Below the pieces are notes generated by a model that was not told the origin of the DNA, did not search any database, and saw only the letters and a list, made by a program, of their open reading frames with translations. Below, in pieces: positions 24,385 through 33,146 of a stretch of 38,353 nt of DNA. This stretch comes from Myxococcaceae bacterium (GTDB taxonomy: Bacteria > Myxococcota > Myxococcia > Myxococcales > Myxococcaceae), in assembly GCA_017881265.1 (NCBI GenBank), contig JADGRA010000002.1:1-38353 (forward strand), given 5' to 3'. Positions within the stretch are counted from its first letter, which is position 1; every line of letters starts with the position of its first letter. The position numbers and the translations under genes are program-made.

Positions 24385-25839
24385 CTAGCTTCCCGCGGCC
24401 ATCCGCTGGGCTTCGGGGCGCACGAAGGCGTAAGCGGGGTGCAGGGCGTTGAAGTTGACGACGGCCTCGGCCGCCGTGTGCGCGCGCTGCCCGTCGCCTT
24501 TGCCCTGGAGTGCCGCCGCGGTGAGGTACAGCACCCGCGGGTTTTGGTCGGTGGACAGGGCCAGCTCGGCCAAGGCCGCGTCGTAGTCGTGCTGGGCGAT
24601 GCGAACCATGCCCAAAAGCTCATGCACCTGCCACACCTCGAAGGGGATGCGCTTGGCCTCCACCTGCGCCTGGAATTGCGCAGCCTGGGTCTGGGCCGTC
24701 TTGACGTCCCCCCGCGCCAGCGCCACCCGGGCGGTGTTGAAGAGGTGATTTCGGCGGTTGGCCTGTTTCACTTCGCCCGGGACGGATGCCTTCTCCATCA
24801 GCGTCACCGCTTCGGCGAAGCTGGCCGCGGCGGCGTCGAATTGCCCGGCATGCAAGAGAATGTTGCCGAGCAGCGTGGCGTCCCCGGACTGCGCAGAGAA
24901 GTCGCCGGACTTCTCGGCGATGGAACGCTCCTCGCCCACCGTACGCGCCGCGTCCTCGGTCCGACCCTCGAGCACGTAGGACTGGGCCGCCCAGAAGAGG
25001 GCCTGCCGGCGCTCGCCGTCGTTGCGCGCCACGCTGGTCATCTTCCTGAGGGTCTTGCGTGCCTCCTCGCCCTTGCCCTGAAACATCTGGTCATTGGCGA
25101 TGCCAATCAGCGAGGCGACGAAGTGCGGGTCGAGCGCCAGCGCCTTCTGGTAGCTGGTGATGGATTCGTCGAAGCGCCCCACCTTCATGAGGAACTCGCC
25201 GTAGGAGTCGTACGGGTTGGGGTCGCGCGGGAGCAACTCGATGTATTTCTGGAACGCCTTCTCGGCCTCGGGGTACTTGCCCTCGAAGCGGTAGGCGTAG
25301 CCGAGCTGGTTGTAGGGCGTGGTGAAGCTGGGCGACACCGTGCTGGCCTGGGTGAGGTACCGGATGGCCGTCGCGTAGTCCTGGATGCCGAAGTAGTAGG
25401 TGCCAAGCAGGGTCAGGGCGCGCTCGTCGGCCGGGTACTTCTCCACCAGCGCCGTGTACAGCCGGCGCTGGCCGTCCAGGTCTCCCGTCACGCCGGCGTC
25501 GAGGCCGGCAATCATCAGCCGCTCGCCCTCCGTCACCTGGGCCGAGAGGGACACGGCCTTGCGGAGGGCCGAGAAGAAGGTCTGGTTGGTGGGGGCCGCC
25601 AGCGCCAGGCCGAGGTAGGCGAGTGCGAAGGACGGGTCCTTGGCAACCGCCTTCTCGAAGAGAGCGTACGCGTCCGTCGCCCGCAGCTTCTCGTTGGCGT
25701 CGCGCCCCCGAAGGTAGAGCTGGCGCGCCTCCTCCGAGGACGTGGTGATGGGGACCTTGGCCGGGGCCGGGGCGGCACTGACGGCCAGGGGCAGGGTGAG
25801 AAGACAGAGACCAAACAGGGCGCTGCGGCGTGTGGACAT
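24385..25839 (-). CDS. Secreted tetratricopeptide-repeat protein
   Basis: This 484-aa protein has a signal peptide (residues 1-22, 'LFGLCLLTLPLAVSAAPAPA'), so it is exported to the periplasm or beyond. The rest is helical repeat. Clear TPR units include 'DAYALFEKAVAKDPSFALAY', 'YATAIRYLTQASTVSPSFTT' and 'FDESITSYQKALALDPHFVA'. Later repeats are degenerate. There is no catalytic domain; it is presumably a scaffold. The start is secure: GGAGGAG lies seven bases before the ATG. It stands between a convergent tsaE and an upstream amidotransferase gene 131 bases away on the same strand. The specific partner is unknown. Confidence 0.85.
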   Translation of the reverse strand: MSTRRSALFGLCLLTLPLAVSAAPAPAKVPITTSSEEARQLYLRGRDANEKLRATDAYALFEKAVAKDPSFALAYLGLALAAPTNQTFFSALRKAVSLSAQVTEGERLMIAGLDAGVTGDLDGQRRLYTALVEKYPADERALTLLGTYYFGIQDYATAIRYLTQASTVSPSFTTPYNQLGYAYRFEGKYPEAEKAFQKYIELLPRDPNPYDSYGEFLMKVGRFDESITSYQKALALDPHFVASLIGIANDQMFQGKGEEARKTLRKMTSVARNDGERRQALFWAAQSYVLEGRTEDAARTVGEERSIAEKSGDFSAQSGDATLLGNILLHAGQFDAAAASFAEAVTLMEKASVPGEVKQANRRNHLFNTARVALARGDVKTAQTQAAQFQAQVEAKRIPFEVWQVHELLGMVRIAQHDYDAALAELALSTDQNPRVLYLTAAALQGKGDGQRAHTAAEAVVNFNALHPAYAFVRPEAQRMAAGS

Positions 25840-25970
25840 AGGGCTCCTCCTGACGTCCCTGCACGGAGGGAGCGGAGGGGCCATTGCGCCCGGGCGGCCC
25901 TGCTTGCAGCCAACGGGGCCGGGGCGGCCGCCAACGGCCGGGGGAGGCCTTCCCGCCGGGGGCCCGTGGG

Positions 25971-26795
25971 CTAGGGCCGGGCCTTGAGGAGGGCGGGGAC
26001 GGTGGCCGCGAAGAAGCGGACGGCCGAGTCCACTCCCACCACGCCCTCGTCGGGGACTTCCAGCCAGACGTCCCCGGCGCTCAGCTCCTCGCTGGCCACC
26101 TGGAACTCGTGCAGGCGCTGCGCCGCCCTGGGCCAGTCCTGAAACGGCTTTCCGGCGGTGGCCTCGGTGGACATCCACAGGCTGCGGCCCCGCCGTGTGG
26201 CGACCATCAGTTCGCCGTCGCTGACCAGCAGGTTGAGCGCGCTCGGGGACTGTCCGCCGCGGTCGGTGATTTTGGCCACACTGGCCATGGTGTCTGCCAG
26301 CGCCCAGGCCACCAGTTCCACCGGCGGGTGCGCGTCCTCCTTCACCTTGGAGAAGAGGCGCGAGAGAAACATGCCGAAAAGGCGCTCCGAGTCAGTGGTG
26401 CCCTTGAGGCGCTTGCGGTAGCGGGGAGCCACTTCCTGCTCGAGTGCTCCACGCGTGGTGGCGTAATTCGCGACGGTGCCGTTGTGGCAGAACGTCCACC
26501 GCCCATGGACGAAGGGGTGGACATTCTTCGCTTCCACCTCTCCCACCGACGCCAGCCGGACGTGCGCCACCACCGCGCGCGCCTGGAGCAGCCCGGCCAC
26601 CCGCTCGAACTCGGGGTCGAGGTGCGCCGGGCCGAGCCCGTGCGCCACCTCGGGGAGGGCCCCGCGCACGTAGGCAGCGATGCCCCAACCGTCAGGATGC
26701 TCGACGGACTGGCGACGGAGCGAGTTGCGCTCAGACACGAGGGCTGCGTGGACTGGCTCGTGCGCCGAACACCGGAAGCCGTACAAGCGACACAT
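25971..26795 (-). CDS. Class II glutamine amidotransferase (YafJ/EgtC-like)
   Basis: This 274-aa protein begins 'MCRLYGFRC', so removal of Met exposes the N-terminal nucleophile Cys2 of Ntn-type glutamine amidotransferases. Supporting motifs are 'HPDGWGIAAY', 'VVAHVRLASVG', 'NVHPFVHGRWTFCHNGTVAN' and 'TTDSERLFGMFLSRL'. It is a stand-alone amidotransferase domain without a synthetase partner; relatives include YafJ, EgtC and yeast DUG3 (gamma-glutamyl peptide hydrolysis). The start is fixed by the Cys. No ribosome-binding site is evident before the ATG, and no good promoter was found by eye in the 201-base gap upstream. Confidence 0.9.
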   Translation of the reverse strand: MCRLYGFRCSAHEPVHAALVSERNSLRRQSVEHPDGWGIAAYVRGALPEVAHGLGPAHLDPEFERVAGLLQARAVVAHVRLASVGEVEAKNVHPFVHGRWTFCHNGTVANYATTRGALEQEVAPRYRKRLKGTTDSERLFGMFLSRLFSKVKEDAHPPVELVAWALADTMASVAKITDRGGQSPSALNLLVSDGELMVATRRGRSLWMSTEATAGKPFQDWPRAAQRLHEFQVASEELSAGDVWLEVPDEGVVGVDSAVRFFAATVPALLKARP

Positions 26796-26948
26796 TAGGT
26801 AGTTACTCTCTACACCGACCGACCCACGCGCGCCCGGGTGTCGGGGTAGACTCACTAGAAAGATGAAATGAAGGGGTGCGCCGAGCGTTATGGGCGCATG
26901 GGTGTTCTGTCCCTCCGGTGGTCGGAAGGCGGAGCGGGAAAGCCCTGA

Positions 26949-26985
26949 CCCCGGGACCGCCCTTGGATGGGGCGGACCCCCGGGG
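26949..26985 (-). terminator. Hairpin downstream of hutI
   Basis: In the 201-base gap after the hutI stop, CCCCGGG (26949-26955) pairs with 26979-26985 and CCGCCC (26957-26962) with 26970-26975, leaving a small internal loop and a 7-base apex. It is GC-rich and lies 12 bases beyond the stop. No clean T-tract follows on the minus strand, so Rho independence is uncertain. Confidence 0.5.
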
Positions 26986-26996
26986 CCTTCTGTCCT

Positions 26997-28289
26997 TTAG
27001 GGGCACCTGGCCCCATCATTTGCGCGCAGCACCACGCGGCCGCCCTTCACGACGGCGCGCGCGTGCCGGACGCCGAGGTGGGCAGACAGGTGCGCCACCT
27101 CCCGACAGCCGAGCACCAAGAGGTCTGCCGGTCCTCCCACCTTCAAGCGGCCGACGTCGGTGCGGCCGAGGGCCTGCGCCCCCCAGCGCGTGACGCCCAG
27201 CAGGGCCTCGTCCGGGGTGAGTCCGTTCAACAGGCAGGCCAGCCCGAGGCTGAGGGAGAGGTTCTCGGTGGGCGCCGAGCCTGGGTTGACGTTGCTGGCC
27301 AGCGCCACCGGGACCCCGGCCTCGCGCAGCGCCTTGCCGGGCGCGTACGTCGGCCGGCGCAGCACCAGGGTGGCCACCGGCATGAGGACCGCCGTCACGC
27401 CGGCGCGGGCCAGGGCGGCAATGCCCTGTGGCGAGACGCACTCCAGGTGGTCCGCGCTGACGGCCCCCAGCTCCGCGGCGAGCTCTGCCCCCCGCCCGGC
27501 GCTCAGCTGGTCCACGTGCAGGCGCAGCCGGAGGCCCAGGCGCTTGGCCTCGGTGAGGAAGGACCGGGCCTCCTCGGGCGTGAAGGCGCCCTGCTCGACG
27601 AAGGCATCGGCAAATTCGGCCAGCCCTTCCCGCACCACGGCCTCCAGGGTGCGCCGGCCGAGGGCCAAGAAGCCGGCGCGGTCGCTGGCCCATTCCGGGG
27701 GCAGCGCATGCATCCACAGGAAGGTGGGCACCAGCGTCACCGGCTGGAGCGAGCCAAGCCGGCGGACGACGCGCAGCAACTTCAACTCATCCTCCAGCGT
27801 CAGCCCGTAGCCGCTCTTCACCTCCAGCGTGGTCACCCCGTGGGCCAACAGCCGCTCCAGCCGCGGCAAGGCCAGGCGGATGAGGGCGTCCTCGTCCTTG
27901 GCGCGGGTGGCGAAGACGGTGGAGATGATTCCGCCCCCTGAGCGGGTGATGCCCACCGCGTCCACGTCCAGCGAGCGCAGGGCGAATTCCTCGGAGCGGT
28001 CCCCGGCGAAGACGACGTGGCTGTGGCAATCGACGAAGCCCGGAACGACCAGGCCGCCCTCGGCATCGAGGAACTCCGTCCCGCGGGTCACCAGGCCATG
28101 GGGCAGGGCCGTCTCCGGGCCAATCCAGGCCACCTCATGGCCCCGGATGCCGACCGCGTCGCCGGCGCGCGAGGCCAGCGTCAGGCCCGCGTCGCTGCTC
28201 TCCGGCCCATCGGCGGTGAGCACGGCCGAGGCCCCGCGCACCAGCAGGGTGAAGGGGACGCTGTCGCCATCTATGTCGCTGGAGCTCAT
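26997..28289 (-). CDS. hutI: Imidazolonepropionase
   Basis: This 430-aa amidohydrolase opens the ring of 4-imidazolone-5-propanoate to give N-formimino-L-glutamate in histidine degradation. The metal motif is 'FVDCHSHVVFAGDRSEEF' (HxH), followed by 'GGGIISTVFATR', 'TLEVKSGYGL', 'HVDQLSAGRGAELAAELG', 'SADHLECVS', 'MPVATLVL' and 'ALASNVNPGSAPTENL'. Length is slightly longer than the ~405-aa norm because of an extended N-terminus. It starts 16 bases after hutU, so the two are one transcript. hutH and the later hut genes are not in the window. Confidence 0.96.
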   Translation of the reverse strand: MSSSDIDGDSVPFTLLVRGASAVLTADGPESSDAGLTLASRAGDAVGIRGHEVAWIGPETALPHGLVTRGTEFLDAEGGLVVPGFVDCHSHVVFAGDRSEEFALRSLDVDAVGITRSGGGIISTVFATRAKDEDALIRLALPRLERLLAHGVTTLEVKSGYGLTLEDELKLLRVVRRLGSLQPVTLVPTFLWMHALPPEWASDRAGFLALGRRTLEAVVREGLAEFADAFVEQGAFTPEEARSFLTEAKRLGLRLRLHVDQLSAGRGAELAAELGAVSADHLECVSPQGIAALARAGVTAVLMPVATLVLRRPTYAPGKALREAGVPVALASNVNPGSAPTENLSLSLGLACLLNGLTPDEALLGVTRWGAQALGRTDVGRLKVGGPADLLVLGCREVAHLSAHLGVRHARAVVKGGRVVLRANDGARCP

Positions 28290-28305
28290 CAGGGCCAGGT
28301 GGGCG

Positions 28306-29970
28306 TCAGGAGGCCAACAGGCCAGGGACCTTCACTCCCCGCTCGCGGGCGACCTCGGCGGCGCGCGGGTACCCGGCGTCGGCGTGCCGCAGGACGCCCA
28401 TGGCCGGGTCGGACTTCAGGACCCTTTCAATGCGGCGGGCCGCGGCCTCGGTGCCATCGGCGACGATGACCTGGCCGGCGTGCAGGGAGTAGCCGATGCC
28501 CACCCCGCCGCCATTGTGGATGCTGACCCAAGAGGCGCCGTTCACGGCATTCACCAGCGCGTTGAGGAGGGGCCAGTCCGCCACCGCGTCGCTGCCGTCG
28601 GCCATCGCCTCGGTCTCGCGGTGCGGTGAGGCGACGGAACCGCAGTCCAGGTGGTCGCGGCCGATGACGAGGGGAGCCTTCACCTCGCCCTTGCGCACCA
28701 ACTCATTGAAGGCCAGGCCGGCGCGGTGGCGCTCCCCGTAGCCGAGCCAGCAGATGCGCGCGGGAAGGCCCTGGAAGGCGACGCGCTCTGCGGCCAGCGT
28801 AATCCACCGCTTGAGGGCCGGCTTGTCGGGGAAAAGTTCCAGGATGGCGCGGTCGGTGCGGTGGATGTCGGCCGGGTCCCCGGACAGCGCGACCCAGCGG
28901 AACGGTCCGGAACCCTCGCAGAAGAGGGGCCGGATGTAGGCTGGCACGAAGCCGGGGAAGGCGAAGGCGTCTTGCACGCCCGCCTGCTGCGCGCCGGCGC
29001 GCAGGTTGTTGCCGTAGTCAAACACGTGGCAGCCGGCCCGTTGAAAGTCGAGCATGGCCTGCACCTGGACGCCCATCGAGGCGCGCGCGCGCCGGATGTA
29101 TTCGTCCGGGTCGCGGGCCCGGAGGCTTGCCGCCTGCTCCAGGGTAAAGCCGTGGGGGACGTAGCCGTTGAGAGGGTCATGGGCCGACGTCTGGTCGGTC
29201 ACCAGGTCCGGACGGAGGCCCCGCCGGTAGAGCTCCGGGTAGACGTCGGCCGTGTTGCCCAGAATCCCGATGCTGCGGGGCTGGCGCTTGACCAGGGCCG
29301 CCTCGGCCAGCTGGAGCGCCTCGTCCAAGTCTTTGGCCACGACGTCCAGGTAGCGCGTCTCCACCCGCCGACGGGCGCGGACTGGGTCCACCTCCACGCC
29401 GAGGAAGACGGCGTTGCACATGGTGGCAGCCAGGGGCTGCGCGCCCCCCATGCCGCCGAGGCCGCCGGACAGCACCAGCCGGCCGGAGAGGTCGTCCGTG
29501 CCGAAGTGGGTGCGTCCGGCCTGGGCAAACGTCTCGTAGGTCCCCTGCAGGATTCCCTGGGTGCCGATGTAAATCCAGCTACCGGCCGTCATCTGCCCGT
29601 ACATCATCAGGCCCTTGGCCTCGAGGTCGCGGAACACTTCCCAAGTGGACCAGCGGCCGACGAGGTTGGAGTTGGCGATGAGCACCCGGGGGGCGTCCGG
29701 GTGCGTCTTGAGGACGCCGACCGGCTTGCCGGACTGCACCAGCATGGTCTCGTCGTCGGCGAGAGTGCGCAGCGTCGCCACCATCTGGTCGAACGCCTCC
29801 CAGCTGCGAGCGGCCTTGCCGGTGCCGCCGTACACCACGAGGTCCGCCGGACGCTCGGCGACGTCTGGGTCCAGGTTGTTCATCAGCATCCGCAGGGCGG
29901 CTTCCTGCACCCAGCCCTGACACGACTTCTGGGGGCCGCGCGGGGCCCGGACGACGCGAGGGGAGGACAT
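28306..29970 (-). CDS. hutU: Urocanate hydratase
   Basis: This 554-aa NAD-dependent enzyme converts urocanate to imidazolonepropionate, the step before HutI. Signatures include '[20 protein letters not shown]' near the N-terminus, '[17 protein letters not shown]', '[19 protein letters not shown]' and the region with the active-site Cys, '[17 protein letters not shown]'. Length matches the family (~555-560). ATG 29970 begins the conserved region; the frame is open further but would read through the divergent grpE promoter. No strong ribosome site is visible. It diverges from grpE across 111 bases. Confidence 0.96.
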   Translation of the reverse strand: MSSPRVVRAPRGPQKSCQGWVQEAALRMLMNNLDPDVAERPADLVVYGGTGKAARSWEAFDQMVATLRTLADDETMLVQSGKPVGVLKTHPDAPRVLIANSNLVGRWSTWEVFRDLEAKGLMMYGQMTAGSWIYIGTQGILQGTYETFAQAGRTHFGTDDLSGRLVLSGGLGGMGGAQPLAATMCNAVFLGVEVDPVRARRRVETRYLDVVAKDLDEALQLAEAALVKRQPRSIGILGNTADVYPELYRRGLRPDLVTDQTSAHDPLNGYVPHGFTLEQAASLRARDPDEYIRRARASMGVQVQAMLDFQRAGCHVFDYGNNLRAGAQQAGVQDAFAFPGFVPAYIRPLFCEGSGPFRWVALSGDPADIHRTDRAILELFPDKPALKRWITLAAERVAFQGLPARICWLGYGERHRAGLAFNELVRKGEVKAPLVIGRDHLDCGSVASPHRETEAMADGSDAVADWPLLNALVNAVNGASWVSIHNGGGVGIGYSLHAGQVIVADGTEAAARRIERVLKSDPAMGVLRHADAGYPRAAEVARERGVKVPGLLAS

Positions 29971-29981
29971 GGCTGGCTGTC

Positions 29982-30011
29982 GTCGTACGACGCGCGCCCC
30001 CCTCGACTCAA
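29982..30011 (-). promoter_or_regulatory. Possible promoter of hutUI
   Basis: On the minus strand TTGAGT (30011-30006) and TACGAC (29987-29982) are 18 bases apart and would start transcription about five bases before the hutU ATG. The match to consensus is moderate. It lies back to back with the grpE promoter at 30047-30074. Confidence 0.3.
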
Positions 30012-30046
30012 GGCCTTCGGCGTGTCTTTCCCCCAGCCAGGCGGCG

Positions 30047-30074
30047 TTGACAGGCGGTACGGCGTGGTTAACTT
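30047..30074 (+). promoter_or_regulatory. Sigma-70-type promoter of grpE, predicted leaderless start
   Basis: A perfect TTGACA (30047-30052), 16-base spacer and TAACTT (30069-30074). Seven bases later comes the GTG at 30082, so the predicted transcription start coincides with the start codon. No Shine-Dalgarno sequence exists between them. The geometry is the same, base for base, as that of the PilZ gene promoter at 32754-32781. Confidence 0.55.
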
Positions 30075-30081
30075 CAAGTCC

Positions 30082-30696
30082 GTGCGCATCAACGACCGCC
30101 GACGCTTTCACCCCGACGGTGCGCCGCGGGACACCGGCTCCACGACAGCGGAGCCGGCGGCCGCGCCTGTTCCGGCGGAGAGTCCCGTTGCGGCGCCGGA
30201 GCGCGCTGCGGAGGCCATGCAAGTGGAGCAGCTACGCGAGGACTTGGCGGCCGCCCGGGCCCGCGTCAATGAGCTCGCCCGTGGCTTGCAGGACTCGGTC
30301 CGCGACCGAGAAGCCTTCAAGGAGCGGCTGTCGCGGGAAAATGAACGGCTGCGGGACATCGAGAAGGCGGAGAGCGCCCGTCTCGTCATCGACGCCATCG
30401 ACGCGCTGGACTTGTCGCTGCGCGCGGCCGACGACTCGCCCCTGGCCCGCGGCGTCCGCCTCATCCGGGACGACCTCGTCAGCCGGCTGGCCGCCCAGGG
30501 CATCGAGCGGCTGGCCCTCACCGGTGCGCCGTTCGACCCCAACCAGGCCGAGGCGATGGACACCGAGGTGGTGGCCGACCCCAAAGCCGACGGCAAGGTG
30601 CTGGCCGAGCTGCGGGCGGGCTACACCTTGAACGGTCGCGTCGTCCGGGCGGCCCAGGTGCGGGTCGGCCGGTACGTGCAGCCCGCCAGGGCTTAG
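30082..30696 (+). CDS. grpE: GrpE-type nucleotide exchange factor
   Basis: This 204-aa co-chaperone would release ADP from DnaK. An N-terminal disordered acidic/Ala-Pro stretch (~1-55) precedes a long coiled coil ('[20 protein letters not shown]', '[13 protein letters not shown]') and the C-terminal beta head ('[16 protein letters not shown]', '[20 protein letters not shown]', 'VRVGRYV'). The head matches GrpE, but the usual 'RPA' after GRV is 'RAA' and the dimer helix is divergent, so it may be a second GrpE paralogue. The start is GTG at 30082 with no ribosome site; other in-frame GTGs (for example 30064) lie inside the promoter. dnaK is not adjacent; an HtrA protease gene follows after 15 bases. 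Confidence 0.87.
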   Translation: MRINDRRRFHPDGAPRDTGSTTAEPAAAPVPAESPVAAPERAAEAMQVEQLREDLAAARARVNELARGLQDSVRDREAFKERLSRENERLRDIEKAESARLVIDAIDALDLSLRAADDSPLARGVRLIRDDLVSRLAAQGIERLALTGAPFDPNQAEAMDTEVVADPKADGKVLAELRAGYTLNGRVVRAAQVRVGRYVQPARA

Positions 30697-30711
30697 ACTC
30701 CCCGGGGAGAG

Positions 30712-32109
30712 ATGCTCCTCCCCGTCCTCCTCGTCCTCGCCACCCTCGACCCGCAGCACGCGCTGGAGGACTGGGCGCGCGCCCGGGGGCGGGCCTTCGA
30801 CGGAGGCGACGTCACGGCGCGGCCTCCCATCTGGCGCGAGCGGGCGCCGGGAGCCAGCCTGCGCGACTTCACCCCTCCCGGCTCGCTCGCCCCCCTCATC
30901 CGCACCGTCAGCCCGGGCGTGGTGAACGTCGTCACCTACCAGAACCCCGGGGACGGGATTCCGGCGGGCCGGGTCCCGGCGGCGATGGGGTCCGGATTTC
31001 TCCTCGGCCCGGAGGGCTACGCCGTCACCAACCACCACGTCGTCAAGGGGGCCGAGGCGCTACAAATCCGCCTGAGTGACGGCCGCGTCTTCGACGCCCA
31101 GCTGGTGGGGTCGGACCCGGGCACCGACGTGGCGCTCATCCGCGCGCAGACCAAGGGAGCGCGGGACCTCCCCTCCGTCATGTTGGGGGACTCGGACACG
31201 CTGGAGGTCGGCGACTGGGTGGTGGCGATTGGCAATCCCTTCGGGCTGGAGCGCAGCGTGGCGCACGGGTTGATTTCGGCCAAGGAGCGCGTCCTCGGCG
31301 TCGGGGCCTTCGACGACTTTCTGCAGACCGACGCGCTCATCAACCCGGGCAACTCCGGGGGCCCGCTCTTCAACATGCGCGGCGAGGTGGTGGGGATGGC
31401 GACGGCGGTGGTGACGCATGCGCAGGGCATCGGCTTCGCCGTCCCCATCAACATGGTGAAGGACCTGCTGCCCAACCTTCTGGACAACGGCCACCTGGAG
31501 CGCGGCTGGCTCGGCCTCACCGTTGCCGAGCAGCCCTCGGGCGACGGGCGCTCACACCTGGCGGTGGTGCAGGACGTCTTCCCGTCCGGGCCAGCGGCCG
31601 CGGCTGGCCTTCGCCCGGGCGACCGCATCACCCATGTGAATGGGCGGCCCTTCGACTCCTACCTGGCCCTTCTGCGGAGGGTGTCGCTGCTGGCGCCGGG
31701 CACCCTGGTGCGCCTGAGCGTGCAGCGCGGTCAGGCCCCGCCCCGCGAACTGGTGGCACGGGTGGGGGAGCCGCCGGCGCAGCGGCCGGCCCCGGCCATC
31801 GACACGCCGGCGGTCGAGCCGCCGCACGAGGACGTCCTCGGCCTCACCGTGGCGGACTTGGACGCCGCGGCGGCGCAGCGGCTGCGGGCCCATGGGCCGG
31901 GCGTCTGGGTGCAGGCGGTGGAGCCCGGGGGGCCGGCCGCGCGTGCCGGCCTGCGCGCGGGTGACGTGGTGGTGGAGGTGGACGGCCGGCGGGTGACGTC
32001 GGCCGAGGACTTCCGGGCCGCCGTGGGCCAGCCCGGGGAAGGCCGGAAGCTGACGCTGCGCCTGGAACGGCGGGGCCAGGCGCGCAGCGTCGTGCTGGGA
32101 GGGGCCTAG
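30712..32109 (+). CDS. HtrA/DegP-type periplasmic serine protease with two PDZ domains
   Basis: This 465-aa S1C protease has a short N-terminal hydrophobic signal (1-12), a trypsin-like domain with the triad His109 ('TNHHVV'), Asp139 ('GTDVALI') and Ser215 ('NPGNSGGPL'), then PDZ1 (~250-345, 'RGWLGLTVAEQ', 'GLRPGDRITHVNGRP') and PDZ2 (~370-460, 'AGLRAGDVVVEVDGRRV'). It performs envelope protein quality control. It follows grpE by 15 bases with GGGGAG before the ATG, so both may be stress-linked and co-transcribed. The gene is convergent with the small secreted-protein gene, four bases apart. Confidence 0.93.
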   Translation: MLLPVLLVLATLDPQHALEDWARARGRAFDGGDVTARPPIWRERAPGASLRDFTPPGSLAPLIRTVSPGVVNVVTYQNPGDGIPAGRVPAAMGSGFLLGPEGYAVTNHHVVKGAEALQIRLSDGRVFDAQLVGSDPGTDVALIRAQTKGARDLPSVMLGDSDTLEVGDWVVAIGNPFGLERSVAHGLISAKERVLGVGAFDDFLQTDALINPGNSGGPLFNMRGEVVGMATAVVTHAQGIGFAVPINMVKDLLPNLLDNGHLERGWLGLTVAEQPSGDGRSHLAVVQDVFPSGPAAAAGLRPGDRITHVNGRPFDSYLALLRRVSLLAPGTLVRLSVQRGQAPPRELVARVGEPPAQRPAPAIDTPAVEPPHEDVLGLTVADLDAAAAQRLRAHGPGVWVQAVEPGGPAARAGLRAGDVVVEVDGRRVTSAEDFRAAVGQPGEGRKLTLRLERRGQARSVVLGGA

Positions 32110-32113
32110 GACG

Positions 32114-32728
32114 TCAGTGCTGCGGGACCTCGTACCGGGCGAGGATGGCCCCTCCGCTGGTCGAGATGAGGAGGGCCTCCAGCCGGGCCCGGCAGCCGGT
32201 CAGCTTCCCGCCGGCCTTGTGGGTCAGCACCCAGAAGCCCTCGGGGAAGAAGAGGAGTTCCACCCGGACGTCGCGCCTGCGGAACAGCCGTTCCACGGAC
32301 TCCACCGTCTCACCCTCGGGCAGCACGCCGGGCAGCGTCAGCTGCGGGAAGAGGGGGTTGCCGCGGGCGTCCGTCTTCTTTGGCGTCTGGTTGGTGAGGG
32401 CGTGCGCGCCCCCGGGGAAGAAGGGCGTCACCAGGACGGTGAAGTCCCCGCCCGCTGCTCCGGCCGGGGCGAAGGCCACCATGCTGGCCGCGTCGGCGCG
32501 GACCAGCGCGTAGAAAAGCTTGCCGTTGACGTTCTTCTGGAAGGTCTCGGCCCTCTGCCGGCACTGGGACGTGTTGGTCGCGTCCCCGCAGTCCCCGGTG
32601 TACTCCTCGAGGAAGCCGGCCAGCCCGCCGTCGAAGGTTTGCGCCTGCGCCTTCAGCGCGTCGAAGCGGGCGTCCTCCGCCCAGGCTAACCACGGCAGCA
32701 GTCCCAAGAGCAGCGTCCAGCGTTTCAC
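32114..32728 (-). CDS. Small secreted protein of unknown function
   Basis: This 204-aa protein starts with a clear signal peptide ('MKRWTLLLGLLPWLAWAEDA', cleavage after AWA). Mature residues include a Cys pair near the N-terminus ('GDCGDATNTSQC'), 'LFYALVRADAASMVAF' and 'VLVTPFFPGGAHALTNQTPK'. I do not recognise a catalytic motif. It looks like a conserved myxobacterial exported protein family, possibly one of the DUF60xx families, but that is memory, not a search. It diverges from the PilZ gene across 60 bases. Confidence 0.75.
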   Translation of the reverse strand: MKRWTLLLGLLPWLAWAEDARFDALKAQAQTFDGGLAGFLEEYTGDCGDATNTSQCRQRAETFQKNVNGKLFYALVRADAASMVAFAPAGAAGGDFTVLVTPFFPGGAHALTNQTPKKTDARGNPLFPQLTLPGVLPEGETVESVERLFRRRDVRVELLFFPEGFWVLTHKAGGKLTGCRARLEALLISTSGGAILARYEVPQH

Positions 32729-32753
32729 GGGCGTCCCCCACTAGGTCGGTATT

Positions 32754-32781
32754 TTGACTACATCTGACTACCGGCTACCGT
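32754..32781 (+). promoter_or_regulatory. Sigma-70-type promoter of the PilZ gene, predicted leaderless start
   Basis: TTGACT (32754-32759), 16-base spacer, TACCGT (32776-32781), then seven bases to the ATG at 32789. The predicted start of transcription is at the start codon, and no Shine-Dalgarno sequence is present. Spacing from the -35 box to the start codon is 35 bases, identical to grpE. Confidence 0.5.
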
Positions 32782-32788
32782 AGACACC

Positions 32789-33136
32789 ATGCACGACCGC
32801 CGCGGCAGCCTTCGTTTCGACAAGGTGTTCACTGTTTACATCACCACGGCGGACGGGATGGCCCGCGGCATTGCCCGCAACATCTCCGCGGCGGGCCTGT
32901 ACGTGGAGACGCAGGCCGCTGCCCCCCTCGGGGGCCGGCTGCGGCTGACCTTCACCGGGGAGGACGGCACCGAGATGACGTGCCTGTGCGAGGTCCGCTA
33001 CCAGGTGGCCCTCTCCTACGGCGCCAAGGACGGGCGCGCCGGGCACACCCGGGGACTCGGCCTGCGCGTCGTGGCCTACGAGACGCGCGAAGACGAGCCG
33101 TTGCTGCTGGTCGACCGCGAACGGGTGATGCACTGA
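32789..33136 (+). CDS. PilZ-domain protein
   Basis: This 115-aa single-domain protein shows the two PilZ signatures: an arginine patch at the N-terminus ('RRGSLRF', residues 4-10) and 'ARNISAAGLYVET' (the N/DxSxxG motif, ~28-41). Between and after them is a six-strand barrel-like pattern. PilZ proteins bind cyclic di-GMP, and the retained Arg and NxSxxG residues suggest binding is possible, but the spacing is shorter than typical RxxxR and binding is unproven. It is convergent with the glutamate dehydrogenase gene (10 bases between stops). Its predicted promoter starts transcription at the ATG. Confidence 0.85.
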   Translation: MHDRRGSLRFDKVFTVYITTADGMARGIARNISAAGLYVETQAAAPLGGRLRLTFTGEDGTEMTCLCEVRYQVALSYGAKDGRAGHTRGLGLRVVAYETREDEPLLLVDRERVMH

Positions 33137-33146
33137 ACGCGAGTCG

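Noticed and set aside
24175-25974. 599-codon plus-strand frame
   Set aside because: Antisense to the TPR gene, which has a signal peptide, a good ribosome site and clear TPR units.
28651-30081. Long plus-strand frame leading into grpE
   Set aside because: It lies antisense to hutU and crosses the divergent promoter region; only the part from 30082 on matches GrpE.
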